DNA of 64,000 nucleotides. Source: Acidovorax sp. MR-S7. GTDB taxonomy: Bacteria > Pseudomonadota > Gammaproteobacteria > Burkholderiales > Burkholderiaceae_C. The notes under the pieces were generated by a model. The model made no database searches. It saw nothing but the letters and a program-made list of their open reading frames with translations, and was not told where the DNA came from. Below are positions 39,068-48,068 of this stretch, piece by piece. The stretch lies in contig NZ_DF238979.1 of assembly GCF_000400995.2 (NCBI RefSeq), positions 28,773 through 92,772 on the forward strand, read 5' to 3'. The first letter of the stretch is position 1. Every line of letters begins with the position of its first letter. The translations under genes and the position numbers were made by a program.

Positions 39068-39701
39068 GTGCCTGCACGCGGACGACGACCTGCTGGTGCT
39101 GCACAAGCCCGCAGGCCTGCTGTGCGTGCCCGGACGCGGCGACGACAAGCAGGACTGCCTGTCCGCACGCGCCGAAGGCGCATGGCCCGGCGCGCTGGTC
39201 GTGCACCGGCTGGACCAGGCCACCTCGGGCCTGGTGCTCATGGCGCGCACCGCCGCGGCGCAGCGGCGCCTGGGCGACGCCTTCGCCGCGCGCGCGGTGG
39301 ACAAGCGCTACCACGCCGTCGTGCACGGACAGCTGCGCGCGAGCGATACGCCGGACGGCTGGGGGCTCATCGACCTGCCGCTCGCGCGCGACTGGCCGCG
39401 CCGCCCCATGCAGAAGGTGGACCTAGCGCACGGCAAGCCCAGCCAGACGCGCTGGCGCGTGCTGCACCACGACGCGGCGGCGGACACCACGCGGCTCGAG
39501 CTGCAGCCGCTCACCGGGCGCACGCACCAGCTGCGCGTGCACCTGGCCGCCATCGGCCACCCCATCGTGGGCGACGCGCTCTACGCACCCGCAGGCGCAC
39601 TGCCCTCCGCGCCCCGGCTGCTGCTGCATGCCAGCGCGCTGCGCTTCGCCCACCCTGCCCTGGGCCACGACTGCCATTTCAGCCAGCCGCCGGATTTCTA
39701 G
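39057..39701 (+). CDS. rluA: Pseudouridine synthase RluA
   Basis: A 214-residue enzyme that makes pseudouridine in 23S rRNA and some tRNAs. The start [22 protein letters not shown] and the catalytic [12 protein letters not shown] (Asp53) align with E. coli RluA, and no S4 domain is present, as in Rlu[15 protein letters not shown] and HPIVGDALY complete the fold. The start was set at 39057, overlapping the kinase end by 11 bases, so translation is coupled. Confidence 0.86.
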   Translation: MGIECLHADDDLLVLHKPAGLLCVPGRGDDKQDCLSARAEGAWPGALVVHRLDQATSGLVLMARTAAAQRRLGDAFAARAVDKRYHAVVHGQLRASDTPDGWGLIDLPLARDWPRRPMQKVDLAHGKPSQTRWRVLHHDAAADTTRLELQPLTGRTHQLRVHLAAIGHPIVGDALYAPAGALPSAPRLLLHASALRFAHPALGHDCHFSQPPDF

Positions 39702-39755
39702 TGTTTTTTGCCTCCAGCGCTTGATGGACAAGCGCAACCAGCTATCAATCCATGA
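39702..39755 (+). repeat. Dispersed repeat, copy 10
   Basis: TTGCCTCCA, then GCGCTTGATGGACAAGCGC, then a tail CAGCTATCAA in place of GGCAGCTATCAA. It begins at once after the rluA stop, between rluA and an SDR gene on the same strand. Confidence 0.8.
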
Positions 39756-39790
39756 GCAGAGCAGCCTGCAGGCTGCATTACCATCGCAGC

Positions 39791-40540
39791 ATGACCCAGC
39801 ACCTCACCATCCTCACCGGCGCATCGCGCGGCATGGGCCTGGAGATGGCCCGGCAGCTGCTGCAGCCCGGCCACACGCTCATCACCCTGTCGCGCCAGCC
39901 CAGCGGCCAGCTCCACGCCCCGGAGGGCGCCCAGCTGGAACAATGGGCACAGGACCTGGCCGACGGCGCCGGTGCCGCCCGGCGCCTGCGCGACTGGCTG
40001 GCCGGCCAGCAGGCCGGCCGCTTCGCCAGCGCCACGCTGATCAACAACGCGGGCGTGATCCCGCGCATCGCCCCCCTGTCGGACAGCGATGCCGCCGACC
40101 TGGCCAACGCATTGCGCGTGGGGCTGGAAGCGCCCATGCAGCTCACCGCGGCCTTCCTCTGTGCAACCGAAGGCTGGGCCATGCCGCGCAAGGTGCTCAA
40201 CATCTCCTCGGGCCTGGGCCGCAAGGCCATGGCCTCGCAGGCCGCCTACTGCGCCGCCAAGGCGGGCATGGACCACTTCACGCGCTGCCTGGCGCTGGAC
40301 GAAGCGGCAAAGCCTCACGGCGCGCGCGTCTGCTCGCTGGCGCCCGGCGTGATCGACACCGACATGCAGGTGCAACTGCGCGGCGCCGATGCGTCGGACT
40401 TCCCCGACGTGCAGAATTTCGCCAACCTCAAGGCCGGCGGCATGCTCGCCTCGCCCGCAGGCGCGGCCGCCCGCGTGCTCGCATGGCTGCAGCGCGCGGA
40501 CTTCGGCGCGAATCCCGTGGCCGACGTGCGCGAGGCCTGA
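39791..40540 (+). CDS. Short-chain dehydrogenase/reductase
   Basis: A 249-residue NAD(P)-dependent enzyme. The cofactor motif LTGASRGMGLEMA (residues 8-20), LINNAGVI, the serine in LNISSGLG and the catalytic YCAAK box are present. The fold and small N-terminal extension resemble the benzil-reductase/sepiapterin-reductase branch. The substrate is not known. It sits between rluA and bktB, separated from each by a dispersed-repeat copy, so no pathway link is clear. Confidence 0.85.
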   Translation: MTQHLTILTGASRGMGLEMARQLLQPGHTLITLSRQPSGQLHAPEGAQLEQWAQDLADGAGAARRLRDWLAGQQAGRFASATLINNAGVIPRIAPLSDSDAADLANALRVGLEAPMQLTAAFLCATEGWAMPRKVLNISSGLGRKAMASQAAYCAAKAGMDHFTRCLALDEAAKPHGARVCSLAPGVIDTDMQVQLRGADASDFPDVQNFANLKAGGMLASPAGAAARVLAWLQRADFGANPVADVREA

Positions 40541-40548
40541 AACTACCC

Positions 40549-40600
40549 ATTCGATAGCTGCTTGCGCTTAGCCAGCAAGCGCTAGAGCCTGATTTCATTC
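40549..40600 (-). repeat. Dispersed repeat, copy 11 (reverse orientation)
   Basis: TCGATAGCTGCTTGCGCTTA, GCCAG, then AAGCGCTAGAGCC. The inner stem is GCGCTT at 40564-40569 and AAGCGC at 40577-40582. It lies between an SDR gene and bktB. Confidence 0.82.
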
Positions 40601-40627
40601 ACAACCATCACACCCTAGGAGAACACC

Positions 40628-41812
40628 ATGTCCCGTGAAGTCGTCGTCGTTTCCGCCGTGCGCACCGCCATCGGCACCTTTGGCGGCAGCCTGAAAGACG
40701 TGCCGCCCACCGAGCTGGGCGCCACCGTCGTGCGCGAGTCGCTCGCGCGCGCCAGCGTGGAGGGCAAGGACGTGGGCCACGTCGTGTTCGGCCACGTGGT
40801 CAACACCGAGCCCAAGGACATGTACCTCTCCCGCGTAGCGGCCATCAACGGCGGCTGCGCCGAGGGCACGCCCGCGTTCAACGTGAACCGCCTGTGCGGC
40901 TCGGGCCTGCAGGCCATCGTGAGCGCCAGCCAGTCCATCCTGCTGGGCGACGCCGACGTGGCCATCGGCGCGGGCGCCGAATGCATGAGCCGCGCTCCCT
41001 ACGCCAGCCTCACCAGCCGTTGGGGCGCGCGCATGGGCGACTTCAAGATGATCGACATGATGATCGGCGCGCTGCACGACCCCTTCCATACCATCCACAT
41101 GGGCGTGACGGCCGAGAACATTGCGGCCAAGTGGGGCATCACGCGCGAGGACCAGGACAAGCTGGCCGTCGAGAGCCACAACCGCGCCGAGCGCGCCACG
41201 CAGGCGGGCTACTTCAAGGACCAGATCGTGCCCGTGATGCTCAAGAGCAAGAAGGGCGAGGTGGCCTACGCCACCGACGAGCACTTCCGCTCCGGCGCCA
41301 CCCTGGAAGACATGGCCAAGCTCAAGCCCGTGTTCGTGAAGGAAAACGGCACGGTGACGGCAGGCAACGCCTCGGGCATCAACGACGCGGCCGCCGCCGT
41401 GGTGCTGATGGACGCCAAGGCCGCCCAGGCGCGCGGCGCCAAGCCGCTGGCGCGCCTGGTGGCCTATGCGCACGCGGGCGTGGACCCGAAGTACATGGGC
41501 ATCGGCCCCGTGCCCGCCACGCAGCTCGCGCTCAAGAAGGCCGGCCTGACGGTCAATGACCTGGACGTGATCGAAGCCAACGAGGCCTTCGCCGCCCAGG
41601 CCTGCGCCGTCACGCGCGACCTGGGCCTGGACCCGGCCAAGGTCAACCCCAACGGCTCGGGCATCTCGCTGGGCCACCCGATCGGCGCCACGGGCGCCGT
41701 CATCACCGTGAAGGCACTGCACGAGCTGCAGCGCATCCAGGGCCGCTACGCGCTGGTGACCATGTGCATCGGCGGCGGCCAGGGCATCGCGGCCATCTTC
41801 GAACGCATCTGA
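40628..41812 (+). CDS. bktB: Beta-ketothiolase
   Basis: A 394-residue acetyl-CoA C-acyltransferase. The active-site cysteine is in NRLCGSGLQAIVSA (Cys90). The acid/base motifs are GHPIGATGAV and CIGGGQGIAA. The overall sequence follows Cupriavidus BktB closely (VVSAVRTAIGTFGGSLKDV, DPFHTIHMGVTAEN). BktB makes or cleaves 3-ketoacyl-CoAs of four or five carbons and is used in polyhydroxyalkanoate synthesis and beta-oxidation. AGGAGAAC precedes the ATG. No pha gene is adjacent. Confidence 0.93.
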   Translation: MSREVVVVSAVRTAIGTFGGSLKDVPPTELGATVVRESLARASVEGKDVGHVVFGHVVNTEPKDMYLSRVAAINGGCAEGTPAFNVNRLCGSGLQAIVSASQSILLGDADVAIGAGAECMSRAPYASLTSRWGARMGDFKMIDMMIGALHDPFHTIHMGVTAENIAAKWGITREDQDKLAVESHNRAERATQAGYFKDQIVPVMLKSKKGEVAYATDEHFRSGATLEDMAKLKPVFVKENGTVTAGNASGINDAAAAVVLMDAKAAQARGAKPLARLVAYAHAGVDPKYMGIGPVPATQLALKKAGLTVNDLDVIEANEAFAAQACAVTRDLGLDPAKVNPNGSGISLGHPIGATGAVITVKALHELQRIQGRYALVTMCIGGGQGIAAIFERI

Positions 41813-41928
41813 CACCCGCCATCGCCAATGGCGATGGCGCGCGCCCGCATCGGCACGGCTGCCGCGCGGGCGTTTGCGCCATCATGCGCACCGGCTTCAA
41901 TTCCCCCGATTCCAAGGAGACTCATCCC

Positions 41929-42918
41929 ATGCACCGCAGACACCTTCTTTCCCTGGGCGTGCTCGCCTGCGCACTGGGCGCGGCACAGGCCCAGACCGCT
42001 GCCCCTGCCGCGGCAGGCGCCTATCCGTCCAAGCCCATCCGCCTGATCGTGCCCTTCCCGCCCGGCGGCGGCACCGACATCCTGTCGCGCCTGGTGTCGG
42101 CCAAGCTCACCGAGGCCAACAAGTGGACCGTGGTGGCCGACAACAAGCCCGGCGCGGGCGGCACCATCGGCATCACCGAGGCCGTGAAGGCCGCGCCCAC
42201 GGGCTACGACATCGTCATGGGCCAGAAGGACAACCTGGTGATCGGCCCCTGGCTGTACAAGAGCCTGCCCTGGGATCCGACCAAGGACCTGACGGCCGTC
42301 GCCCACGTGGCCTGGACGCCCGTGGTGATCGCCACCAGCGCCACCTCGCGCTTCAAGACCCTGGCCGACGTGGTCGCCGCCGCCAAGGACAAGCCCGGCA
42401 CCATCACCTACGGCTCGCCCGGCAACGGCACCTCCATCCACCTCGCGGGCCACCTGTTCGAGCAGGCTGCGGGCATCAAGCTGAGCCACGTGCCCTACAA
42501 GGGCTCCAACCCCGCGCTCATGGACGCGCTGGCGGGCAACGTGGACCTGCTGGTCTCCTCCCTGCCCTCGGCCATGGGCCAGATCAAGTCGGGCAAGCTG
42601 CGCCCGCTGGCCGTGACCTCGGCCAAGCGCAGCTCCTCGGCGCCCGACGTGCCCACCGTGGCCGAGTCCGGCTTCAAGGGCTTCGACGTGAGCACCTGGT
42701 ACGGCCTGATGGCCCCCGCCGGCACCCCCGCATCGGTGGTGCAGACGCTCAACACCGAGGTCAACAAGCTGCTGGCCCAGGCCGACGTACAGGCCGCCAT
42801 CCAGGCCCAGGGCGCCGAGGCACAGGCCATGACGCCCGCCGAGTTCGGCACGCTGCTCAAGACCGAGTACACGCAGTGGAAAGGCATCGTGGAGGCCTCG
42901 GGCGCCAAGATCGAGTGA
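41929..42918 (+). CDS. Bug family (TctC-type) substrate-binding protein
   Basis: A 329-residue periplasmic binding protein. The signal peptide (HLLSLGVLACALGAAQAQ) precedes PSKPIRLIVPFPPGGGTDI (motif PFPPGGGTD), DNKPGAGGTIG, VPYKGSNPAL and PDVPTVAESG. It looks most like the Bug at 13222-14211: both keep NLVI...LYKSLP and a shared C-terminal pattern (TWYGL, AEVNRLL / TEVNKLL). AAGGAGA precedes ATG 41929. A strong terminator follows. It is 116 bp after bktB and could use its own promoter. Confidence 0.92.
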   Translation: MHRRHLLSLGVLACALGAAQAQTAAPAAAGAYPSKPIRLIVPFPPGGGTDILSRLVSAKLTEANKWTVVADNKPGAGGTIGITEAVKAAPTGYDIVMGQKDNLVIGPWLYKSLPWDPTKDLTAVAHVAWTPVVIATSATSRFKTLADVVAAAKDKPGTITYGSPGNGTSIHLAGHLFEQAAGIKLSHVPYKGSNPALMDALAGNVDLLVSSLPSAMGQIKSGKLRPLAVTSAKRSSSAPDVPTVAESGFKGFDVSTWYGLMAPAGTPASVVQTLNTEVNKLLAQADVQAAIQAQGAEAQAMTPAEFGTLLKTEYTQWKGIVEASGAKIE

Positions 42919-42938
42919 TCCTGCCGGCGCTTCCCATG

Positions 42939-42970
42939 AAAAAAACGGCTCCCGCGGGAGCCGTTTTTTT
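42939..42970. terminator. Bidirectional intrinsic terminator
   Basis: ACGGCTCCCGCGGGAGCCGT at 42945-42964 is a perfect palindrome with A-tract on the left (AAAAA) and T-tract on the right (TTTTTTT). It lies between the convergent Bug and UspA genes and should stop transcription from both sides. Confidence 0.93.
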
Positions 42971-42988
42971 GTAGGGCGCGGTGTGCAC

Positions 42989-43429
42989 TCAGTCGCGCAC
43001 CACCAGCACCGGCACGTGGGCCACGCCCAGCACGCGCTGCGTGACGCTGCCCAGCACCAGCTTCTCCAGGCCGCGGCGGCCATGGGAGCCCATGACGATG
43101 AGGTCGGCACCCACGCTCTCGACGGCGCGCACGATGCCGTCGTGCACCGCATGGCCCTCGCCCACCATGGTGTTCACCGTGGCCACGCCGGCCTGCGTGA
43201 CGGCGGTCTTGGCGGCATCCAGGGCGGTGTTGGCCTCGGCGGTCGCCGCGCTCAGGTACTGCGCCTGGCCATAGGCGAAATCGGCGCCCACGCCGGTGAA
43301 CGGATAGGGGTCGATCACGTACAGCGCGGTGACCGCGCTGCCGAAGGTCTTGGCCAGCGCCGCGGCCTTGGCCACGGCCTTCATGGAGGTTTCCGAACCG
43401 TCCACGGGAACCAGGATGTGCTTGAACAT
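42989..43429 (-). CDS. Universal stress protein (UspA family)
   Basis: A 146-residue alpha/beta protein. It starts MFKHILVPVDGSETSMKAVA and ends with the ATP-binding motif VMGSHGRRGLEKLVLGSVTQ (G-2x-G-9x-G[S/T]), so it belongs to the ATP-binding subgroup. The start at 43429 follows AAAGGAGA. It shares a bidirectional terminator with the Bug gene on the opposite strand. A role in stress is inferred from the family only. Confidence 0.93.
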   Translation of the reverse strand: MFKHILVPVDGSETSMKAVAKAAALAKTFGSAVTALYVIDPYPFTGVGADFAYGQAQYLSAATAEANTALDAAKTAVTQAGVATVNTMVGEGHAVHDGIVRAVESVGADLIVMGSHGRRGLEKLVLGSVTQRVLGVAHVPVLVVRD

Positions 43430-43513
43430 GGAATCTCCTTTGCGAGTTGAGAGAAGTGGTCGGGTCCAGTGTGGCGCCATCACGCGCGCGGCGGCTTGAC
43501 GCGCATCAATCAA

Positions 43514-44269
43514 TCACGGCTCGCCGTCGCCCTGGAAGCCTGCGCGCCGGCAGGTGAGCACCAGCGTGTCGCGCCAGCCGCCGCCTTCCGCCAGCGGCTG
43601 GATGGGCGTGGTTTCATGGATCATGCGCGCATCGTCGAGCAGCATCAAGGACCATGGCTCGTTCAGGGTGAAGCGCTGGCCGTTGGGGCCCGCGGCCTCG
43701 AAGATGCGCGTCTCGCCCCCCTTGACGCCGTGCCGCGCGACGAGGAACACCGCCACCAGGTCCACGCCGTCGCGGTGCGCGCCCTCCGGCGTGGGGCGCC
43801 CGATGCCGCCCTCGGTGTCGATGCGGAACTGGTGCGCCTCGATGTACCAGCGCTCGGGCCGCGAGGCCAGGGCCGCCTGCGACAGCCCCGCCACGGCATG
43901 CATCAGCCGCTGCCATGCGGGGAGCGCCACGGCCTGCTCCTTCATCGGCGCGAACCACCGCTGCATGCCGCCGTGCAGCGCGTTGTACTCCACCGGCTGC
44001 CAATGCGCGCGGTGCGGCACCTGCTGCACTGCATCCCCGTCCACGACGAAGCAGGAGTGGCGCCGGCGGCGGTAGCGGCCGCCATCCTTCAGGAAATCGT
44101 CGGGCGGCAAATCGTCCCAGTCCTGTGCCAGCGCCTGCAACTCGGCCAGGGTGCACCTGGCCCACAGGGCCGTGTCGTTCGGCTGCAGGACGGCATAGCC
44201 GCGGTCGCGCAACTGCGGCGCGACCTGGCCCGGAGGAACGTAGGGAGGGGAAAAAGTGACATGCGCCAT
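43514..44269 (-). CDS. 2-oxoglutarate/Fe(II)-dependent oxygenase family protein
   Basis: A 251-residue protein of the 2OG-Fe oxygenase family. The iron facial triad is visible as HRDGVD (His165, Asp167) with distal His218 in RMIHETTP, and the 2-oxoglutarate arginine in WRDTLVLTC (Arg233). The fold is that of the family including bacterial L-isoleucine 4-hydroxylase, but the substrate of this member is unknown. It is directly downstream of an AMP-binding ligase on the same strand, 41 bases apart, and could share its transcript. Confidence 0.78.
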   Translation of the reverse strand: MAHVTFSPPYVPPGQVAPQLRDRGYAVLQPNDTALWARCTLAELQALAQDWDDLPPDDFLKDGGRYRRRRHSCFVVDGDAVQQVPHRAHWQPVEYNALHGGMQRWFAPMKEQAVALPAWQRLMHAVAGLSQAALASRPERWYIEAHQFRIDTEGGIGRPTPEGAHRDGVDLVAVFLVARHGVKGGETRIFEAAGPNGQRFTLNEPWSLMLLDDARMIHETTPIQPLAEGGGWRDTLVLTCRRAGFQGDGEP

Positions 44270-44310
44270 GCCGCTGGAGCTTAACCGCTGGCGCAGGACG
44301 TCCGTGCGGG

Positions 44311-46008
44311 CTACAACTGCCCTGCGTTCTGCGCCTCCTGCAGCAGGCGCCACATGACCTTGCCGCTGCCGGACTTGGGCAGCGCATCCACGAAGCGCAC
44401 GAGGCGCGGCACCTTGTACACGGCCATGTGCTCGCGGCACCAGGCGACGATCTCCTCCTCGCTGACCTGGCCCTGGTGGCTGGCGCGCAGCACCACGACG
44501 GCCTTGACCGTCTCGCCGCGGTAGTCGTCCTGGGCCGCGATCACGCAGGCCTCCTGGATTGCGGGGTGGCGGAACATCAGCGCCTCGACCTCCGCCGGCC
44601 AGACCTTGAAGCCGCTGGCGTTGATCATGCGCTTGAGGCGGTCGGTGAGGAAGAAGTAGCCCTCCTCGTCCATGCGCCCCAGGTCGCCGCTGCGAAAGAA
44701 CCGCCGGCCCTCCAGCTCCATGAAGGCCGCCGCCGTGGCCTCGGGGTGCTTCCAGTAGCCCGAGAAGACCTCGGGGCCGTGGATGACGATTTCCCCCTGC
44801 TCGCCCACCGGTACTTCCTGCAGCGTCTGCGGGTCTACCACGCGCGCGTCGGTGCCCATGAAAGGGATGCCCAGGCATTGCTGCTTGGGGCGGTCAGGCG
44901 GGTTGCTGTGCGAGGGCGCCGCGGTTTCCGTCAGGCCATAGCCTTCGACGTAGCGCAATCCGTAGAGCTCCAGCAGCCGCTGCGCCACCGCCTGTGGCAT
45001 GGCCGCACCGCCGCCACCGATGTACTGCAGGCTCGACAGGTCGTACTGCGCGAAATGCGGGCTGGCCAGCAGGTCGATGATCATGGTGGGAATGTTGGTC
45101 CAGCTCGTCACGCGGTAGCGTGAGATGAGCCGGCCGGCCAGGTCGCGGTCCCAGCGCGGCATGAGCACCAGCGTGGCGCCGCAGTACATGGCGCAATGCA
45201 TGACGCTGACCATCCCCGTGATGTGGAACAGGGGCAGCACGCCCAGCACCACGCTTTCGGCCGTGGCGCCGCCCCAGAGGCTGCCGGCGACGGCGTTGTG
45301 CATGATGCTGCGGTGCGGATGCATGCATCCCTTGGGCAGTCCCGTGGTGCCGCTGGTATAGGGCAGCACCGCGAGGTCGCCGGGCCCGACCTCCAGCGCC
45401 GCAGGCGCGCCGGCACTGTCCAGCGCCTCGTGCCATGCATGCACCTGTCCCCCGTGCAGCAGGGGCAAGGGCCTGTGCGTGCACAGCCATTCCCGCCATG
45501 TGTCGGGCATGTCCTGCGGTGATAGCGACGGGGCATCGAAGGCATCCGCATACTGCGTGACCACGAGGTGCTGCAGCCCCTGGCCTTCGGGCAGCGCGGC
45601 GCTGGCCGTGGCCAGCTCGCCCGCGATGTCGGCCGTGGCGATGGCCACGCGCGCCTCCGAGTCCAGGAGGTAGTGCTGCAGCTCCTGCGCGCGGTTCATG
45701 GGATTGACCGGCACGACGACGGCATTGGCGCGCAGGATCGCGAAATGCGCCAGCACCCATTGCGGGCAGTTCTGCATGAACAGCACCACCCTGTCGCCCT
45801 TGCGCACTCCCAGTGCCTGCAGCCGCGCCGCCAGGCGCTCCGCGCCGTCGTGCAGCGCGCGGTAGCTGGTCTCCTGCCCGAGGAAAACGAGGGCCGGCTT
45901 GTCCGGGTAGCGCCGTGCATTCACGGCCAGGTTGTCCCAGAGGGATGTGGCCGGCACGGTGATCGCCTGCGGAAGGCGGCTGGGCCAGAAAGCGTGGTGG
46001 GGTCGCAT
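44311..46008 (-). CDS. AMP-binding acyl-CoA ligase (medium/long chain type)
   Basis: A 565-residue adenylate-forming enzyme that activates a carboxylic acid to its CoA ester. Core motifs are YTSGTTGLPKGC (P-loop), VEGYGLTETAAPSH, SGDLGRMDEEGYFF and the C-terminal lysine in KSGSGKVMWRLL. The start at 46008 was preferred to upstream in-frame ATGs because the family begins near RPHHAFWP. The substrate is likely a fatty or aromatic acid. A 2OG-Fe oxygenase gene follows it. Confidence 0.9.
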   Translation of the reverse strand: MRPHHAFWPSRLPQAITVPATSLWDNLAVNARRYPDKPALVFLGQETSYRALHDGAERLAARLQALGVRKGDRVVLFMQNCPQWVLAHFAILRANAVVVPVNPMNRAQELQHYLLDSEARVAIATADIAGELATASAALPEGQGLQHLVVTQYADAFDAPSLSPQDMPDTWREWLCTHRPLPLLHGGQVHAWHEALDSAGAPAALEVGPGDLAVLPYTSGTTGLPKGCMHPHRSIMHNAVAGSLWGGATAESVVLGVLPLFHITGMVSVMHCAMYCGATLVLMPRWDRDLAGRLISRYRVTSWTNIPTMIIDLLASPHFAQYDLSSLQYIGGGGAAMPQAVAQRLLELYGLRYVEGYGLTETAAPSHSNPPDRPKQQCLGIPFMGTDARVVDPQTLQEVPVGEQGEIVIHGPEVFSGYWKHPEATAAAFMELEGRRFFRSGDLGRMDEEGYFFLTDRLKRMINASGFKVWPAEVEALMFRHPAIQEACVIAAQDDYRGETVKAVVVLRASHQGQVSEEEIVAWCREHMAVYKVPRLVRFVDALPKSGSGKVMWRLLQEAQNAGQL

Positions 46009-46152
46009 GCGATAGGCTCCTATCTGATGCCACGCAAGCCTAGGGACTCGCGGCATGCGCATCATTAGTGGGAGCCCCAGTGCGCAGTCTCCAGCGCGAC
46101 GCACGCGCCACCTGCACGGTGGTATCCATAATGGCGTTCAGGGAGTATGCGC

Positions 46153-47223
46153 ATGAAGCCGAACAAAGTTCTTTGCCTCTTGACCCGCTCACTGCTGGCG
46201 GGCCTGACCAGCGTGTCCGTGCTGCACAGCGCCTGGGCCTGTACGCGGCTGGTGTTCCATGGCGCCAACGGCCAGGTGGTCACCGCCCGGTCGATGGACT
46301 GGAAGAGCGACATCACCAGCAACCTCTGGGTGCTGCCGCGCGGCATGGCCCGCAGCGGCGAGGCCGGTCCGAACTCGCTGCGCTGGACTTCGCGCTACGG
46401 CAGCATCGTCACTTCGGGCTACGACGTGTCCACCACCGATGGCGTGAACGAAGCCGGGCTGCACGCCAACCTGCTGTGGCTGGCCGAGTCCCAGTACCCG
46501 CGCTTCGATGCGCAGAGCAAGCCCGGCCTGACCATCGCCGCCTGGGCGCAGTACGTGCTGGACAACTTCGCCACCGTCCAGGAGGCCGTGGCGGCGCTGG
46601 AGAAGGAGCCGTTCACCCTGGTCACCGACAACGTGCCGGGCGAGAACCGCCTGACCACCCTGCACCTGTCGATGTCGGACGCCAGCGGCGACAGCGCCAT
46701 CGTCGAATACATCGGCGGACGCCAGGTGATCCACCACAGCCGTACCTACCAGGTGATGACCAACTCGCCGGTGTTCGAGCAGCAGCTGGCGCTCAACACC
46801 TACTGGCAGCAGATCGGCGGCACCTCCATGCTGCCCGGCACCAACCGCGCGGCCGACCGCTTCGCGCGGGCGGCTTTCTACGTCAACGCCATTCCCAAGG
46901 ACCCGGACCCGAACAAGGCACTGGCCAGCGTCTTCAGCGTGATCCGCAACGTTTCGGTGCCCTACGGCCTCACTACGCCCGACGAGCCCAACATCTCGTC
47001 CACCCGCTGGCGCACGGTCTTCGACCACCAGCGCAAGCTGTATTTCTTCGAATCCGCCCTCACGCCCAACACGTTCTGGGTCGATCTCAAGGCCGTGGAC
47101 TTCAGCAGCGGCAGCGGCAAGGTGCTCAAGCTTGACCTGGGGCCGAACCAGAGCCACGCCTACGCGGGAGACGCCACGCGCGCCTTCCAACCGGCGGCGC
47201 CATTCAAGTTCCTGGGCCTGTGA
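46153..47223 (+). CDS. Exported linear amide C-N hydrolase (choloylglycine hydrolase family)
   Basis: A 356-residue Ntn-type hydrolase. The signal peptide ends in SAWA and the next residue is the cysteine nucleophile (Cys30, AWACTRLVF), so maturation would expose it. NLLWLAESQYPRF, MTNSPVFEQQLALN and the conserved arginine (RSMDW) are typical of the penicillin-V acylase/bile-salt hydrolase family. Gram-negative members often act on acyl-homoserine lactones. ATG 46153 was chosen because GGGAG is 7 bases upstream, rather than the ATG at 46147. Confidence 0.88.
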   Translation: MKPNKVLCLLTRSLLAGLTSVSVLHSAWACTRLVFHGANGQVVTARSMDWKSDITSNLWVLPRGMARSGEAGPNSLRWTSRYGSIVTSGYDVSTTDGVNEAGLHANLLWLAESQYPRFDAQSKPGLTIAAWAQYVLDNFATVQEAVAALEKEPFTLVTDNVPGENRLTTLHLSMSDASGDSAIVEYIGGRQVIHHSRTYQVMTNSPVFEQQLALNTYWQQIGGTSMLPGTNRAADRFARAAFYVNAIPKDPDPNKALASVFSVIRNVSVPYGLTTPDEPNISSTRWRTVFDHQRKLYFFESALTPNTFWVDLKAVDFSSGSGKVLKLDLGPNQSHAYAGDATRAFQPAAPFKFLGL

Positions 47224-47247
47224 AGCGCCGGCACGCCTGAGACGCCG

Positions 47248-48033
47248 TCAGTACTGGATGGAGATGTCCTCCTGCCCCCGGCTGGCGGCCTTGCGCAGTG
47301 CCTGGGTGATGATGCTGGTGGCCACGTTGGCGAAGTAGCGCGCGCCCCAGCCGGCATACTTGTCCTCGGCTTCGGGCGTCAGTGCAATGGTTCCCGCGCA
47401 CTTGCCGGCCGCGGCAACTGCCCGCAGCGCCTTCTCGATCGCCGCTTCCACCGGCGGCGAAGCCCAGTCGTTGTTGTGGCCCATCGCATGCGCAAGGTCG
47501 TTCGGGCCGACGAACACCGCATCGACACCCTCCACGGAAGCGATGGCCTGGGCGTTCTCGACACCCTCGGGCGTCTCGATCATGGCGATGAGGGAGATGC
47601 CCTCGTTGCTGCGCCTGGTGTGTTCGATGCCTCCGAAAGCGCCATAGCCTGCTGCACGCGAGCTGAAGGCGCTTCCGCGGCGCCCCACCGCCGGATAGCG
47701 CACCTGCTCGACGAGGTCGCGCGCCTGCGCGGCAGAGCTGACCATGGGGATCTGCACCGCGCCCGCGCCCATGTCGAGCACGCGCGAAATGTCCTGCGGC
47801 AGGCAGCGCACCACGGGAATGATGCCGCTGGCCCGTGCCGCCCGCAGCATGTTCTCGGTGGTCTCCAGATCCGCGCAGCCGTGCTCGTTATCGATGATGA
47901 CGAACTCGAATCCCGCGTAGGCGCACATCTCGACGATGGCAGGGCTGGGCAGGCCGCTGAAGAGGCCTCTCAAACGGCGGTCGCTTCGCAGCAGTGCGGA
48001 CAGTCGGGTATCCAGGGGGTGGCGGATTTCCAT
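47248..48033 (-). CDS. HpcH/HpaI aldolase family protein
   Basis: A 261-residue class II aldolase of the pyruvate-dependent type. Metal and substrate residues are recognisable in IIDNEHGCADLE, RGSAFSSRAAGYG, MIETPEGVENAQ and FVGPNDLAHAMG. It would cleave a 4-hydroxy-2-oxo acid to pyruvate and an aldehyde, or the reverse. It is the last gene of the operon, 35 bp after the RraA-like gene, and converges with the amide hydrolase. The precise substrate is not known. Confidence 0.87.
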   Translation of the reverse strand: MEIRHPLDTRLSALLRSDRRLRGLFSGLPSPAIVEMCAYAGFEFVIIDNEHGCADLETTENMLRAARASGIIPVVRCLPQDISRVLDMGAGAVQIPMVSSAAQARDLVEQVRYPAVGRRGSAFSSRAAGYGAFGGIEHTRRSNEGISLIAMIETPEGVENAQAIASVEGVDAVFVGPNDLAHAMGHNNDWASPPVEAAIEKALRAVAAAGKCAGTIALTPEAEDKYAGWGARYFANVATSIITQALRKAASRGQEDISIQY

Positions 48034-48068
48034 GGGCTTGACGGGTGTGAAGAGGTGAGGGGAGAAGG

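Noticed and set aside
46009..46104. Upstream in-frame start of the acyl-CoA ligase at 46104
   Set aside because: The additional 32 residues do not resemble the family and run into the promoter region of the divergent amide hydrolase.
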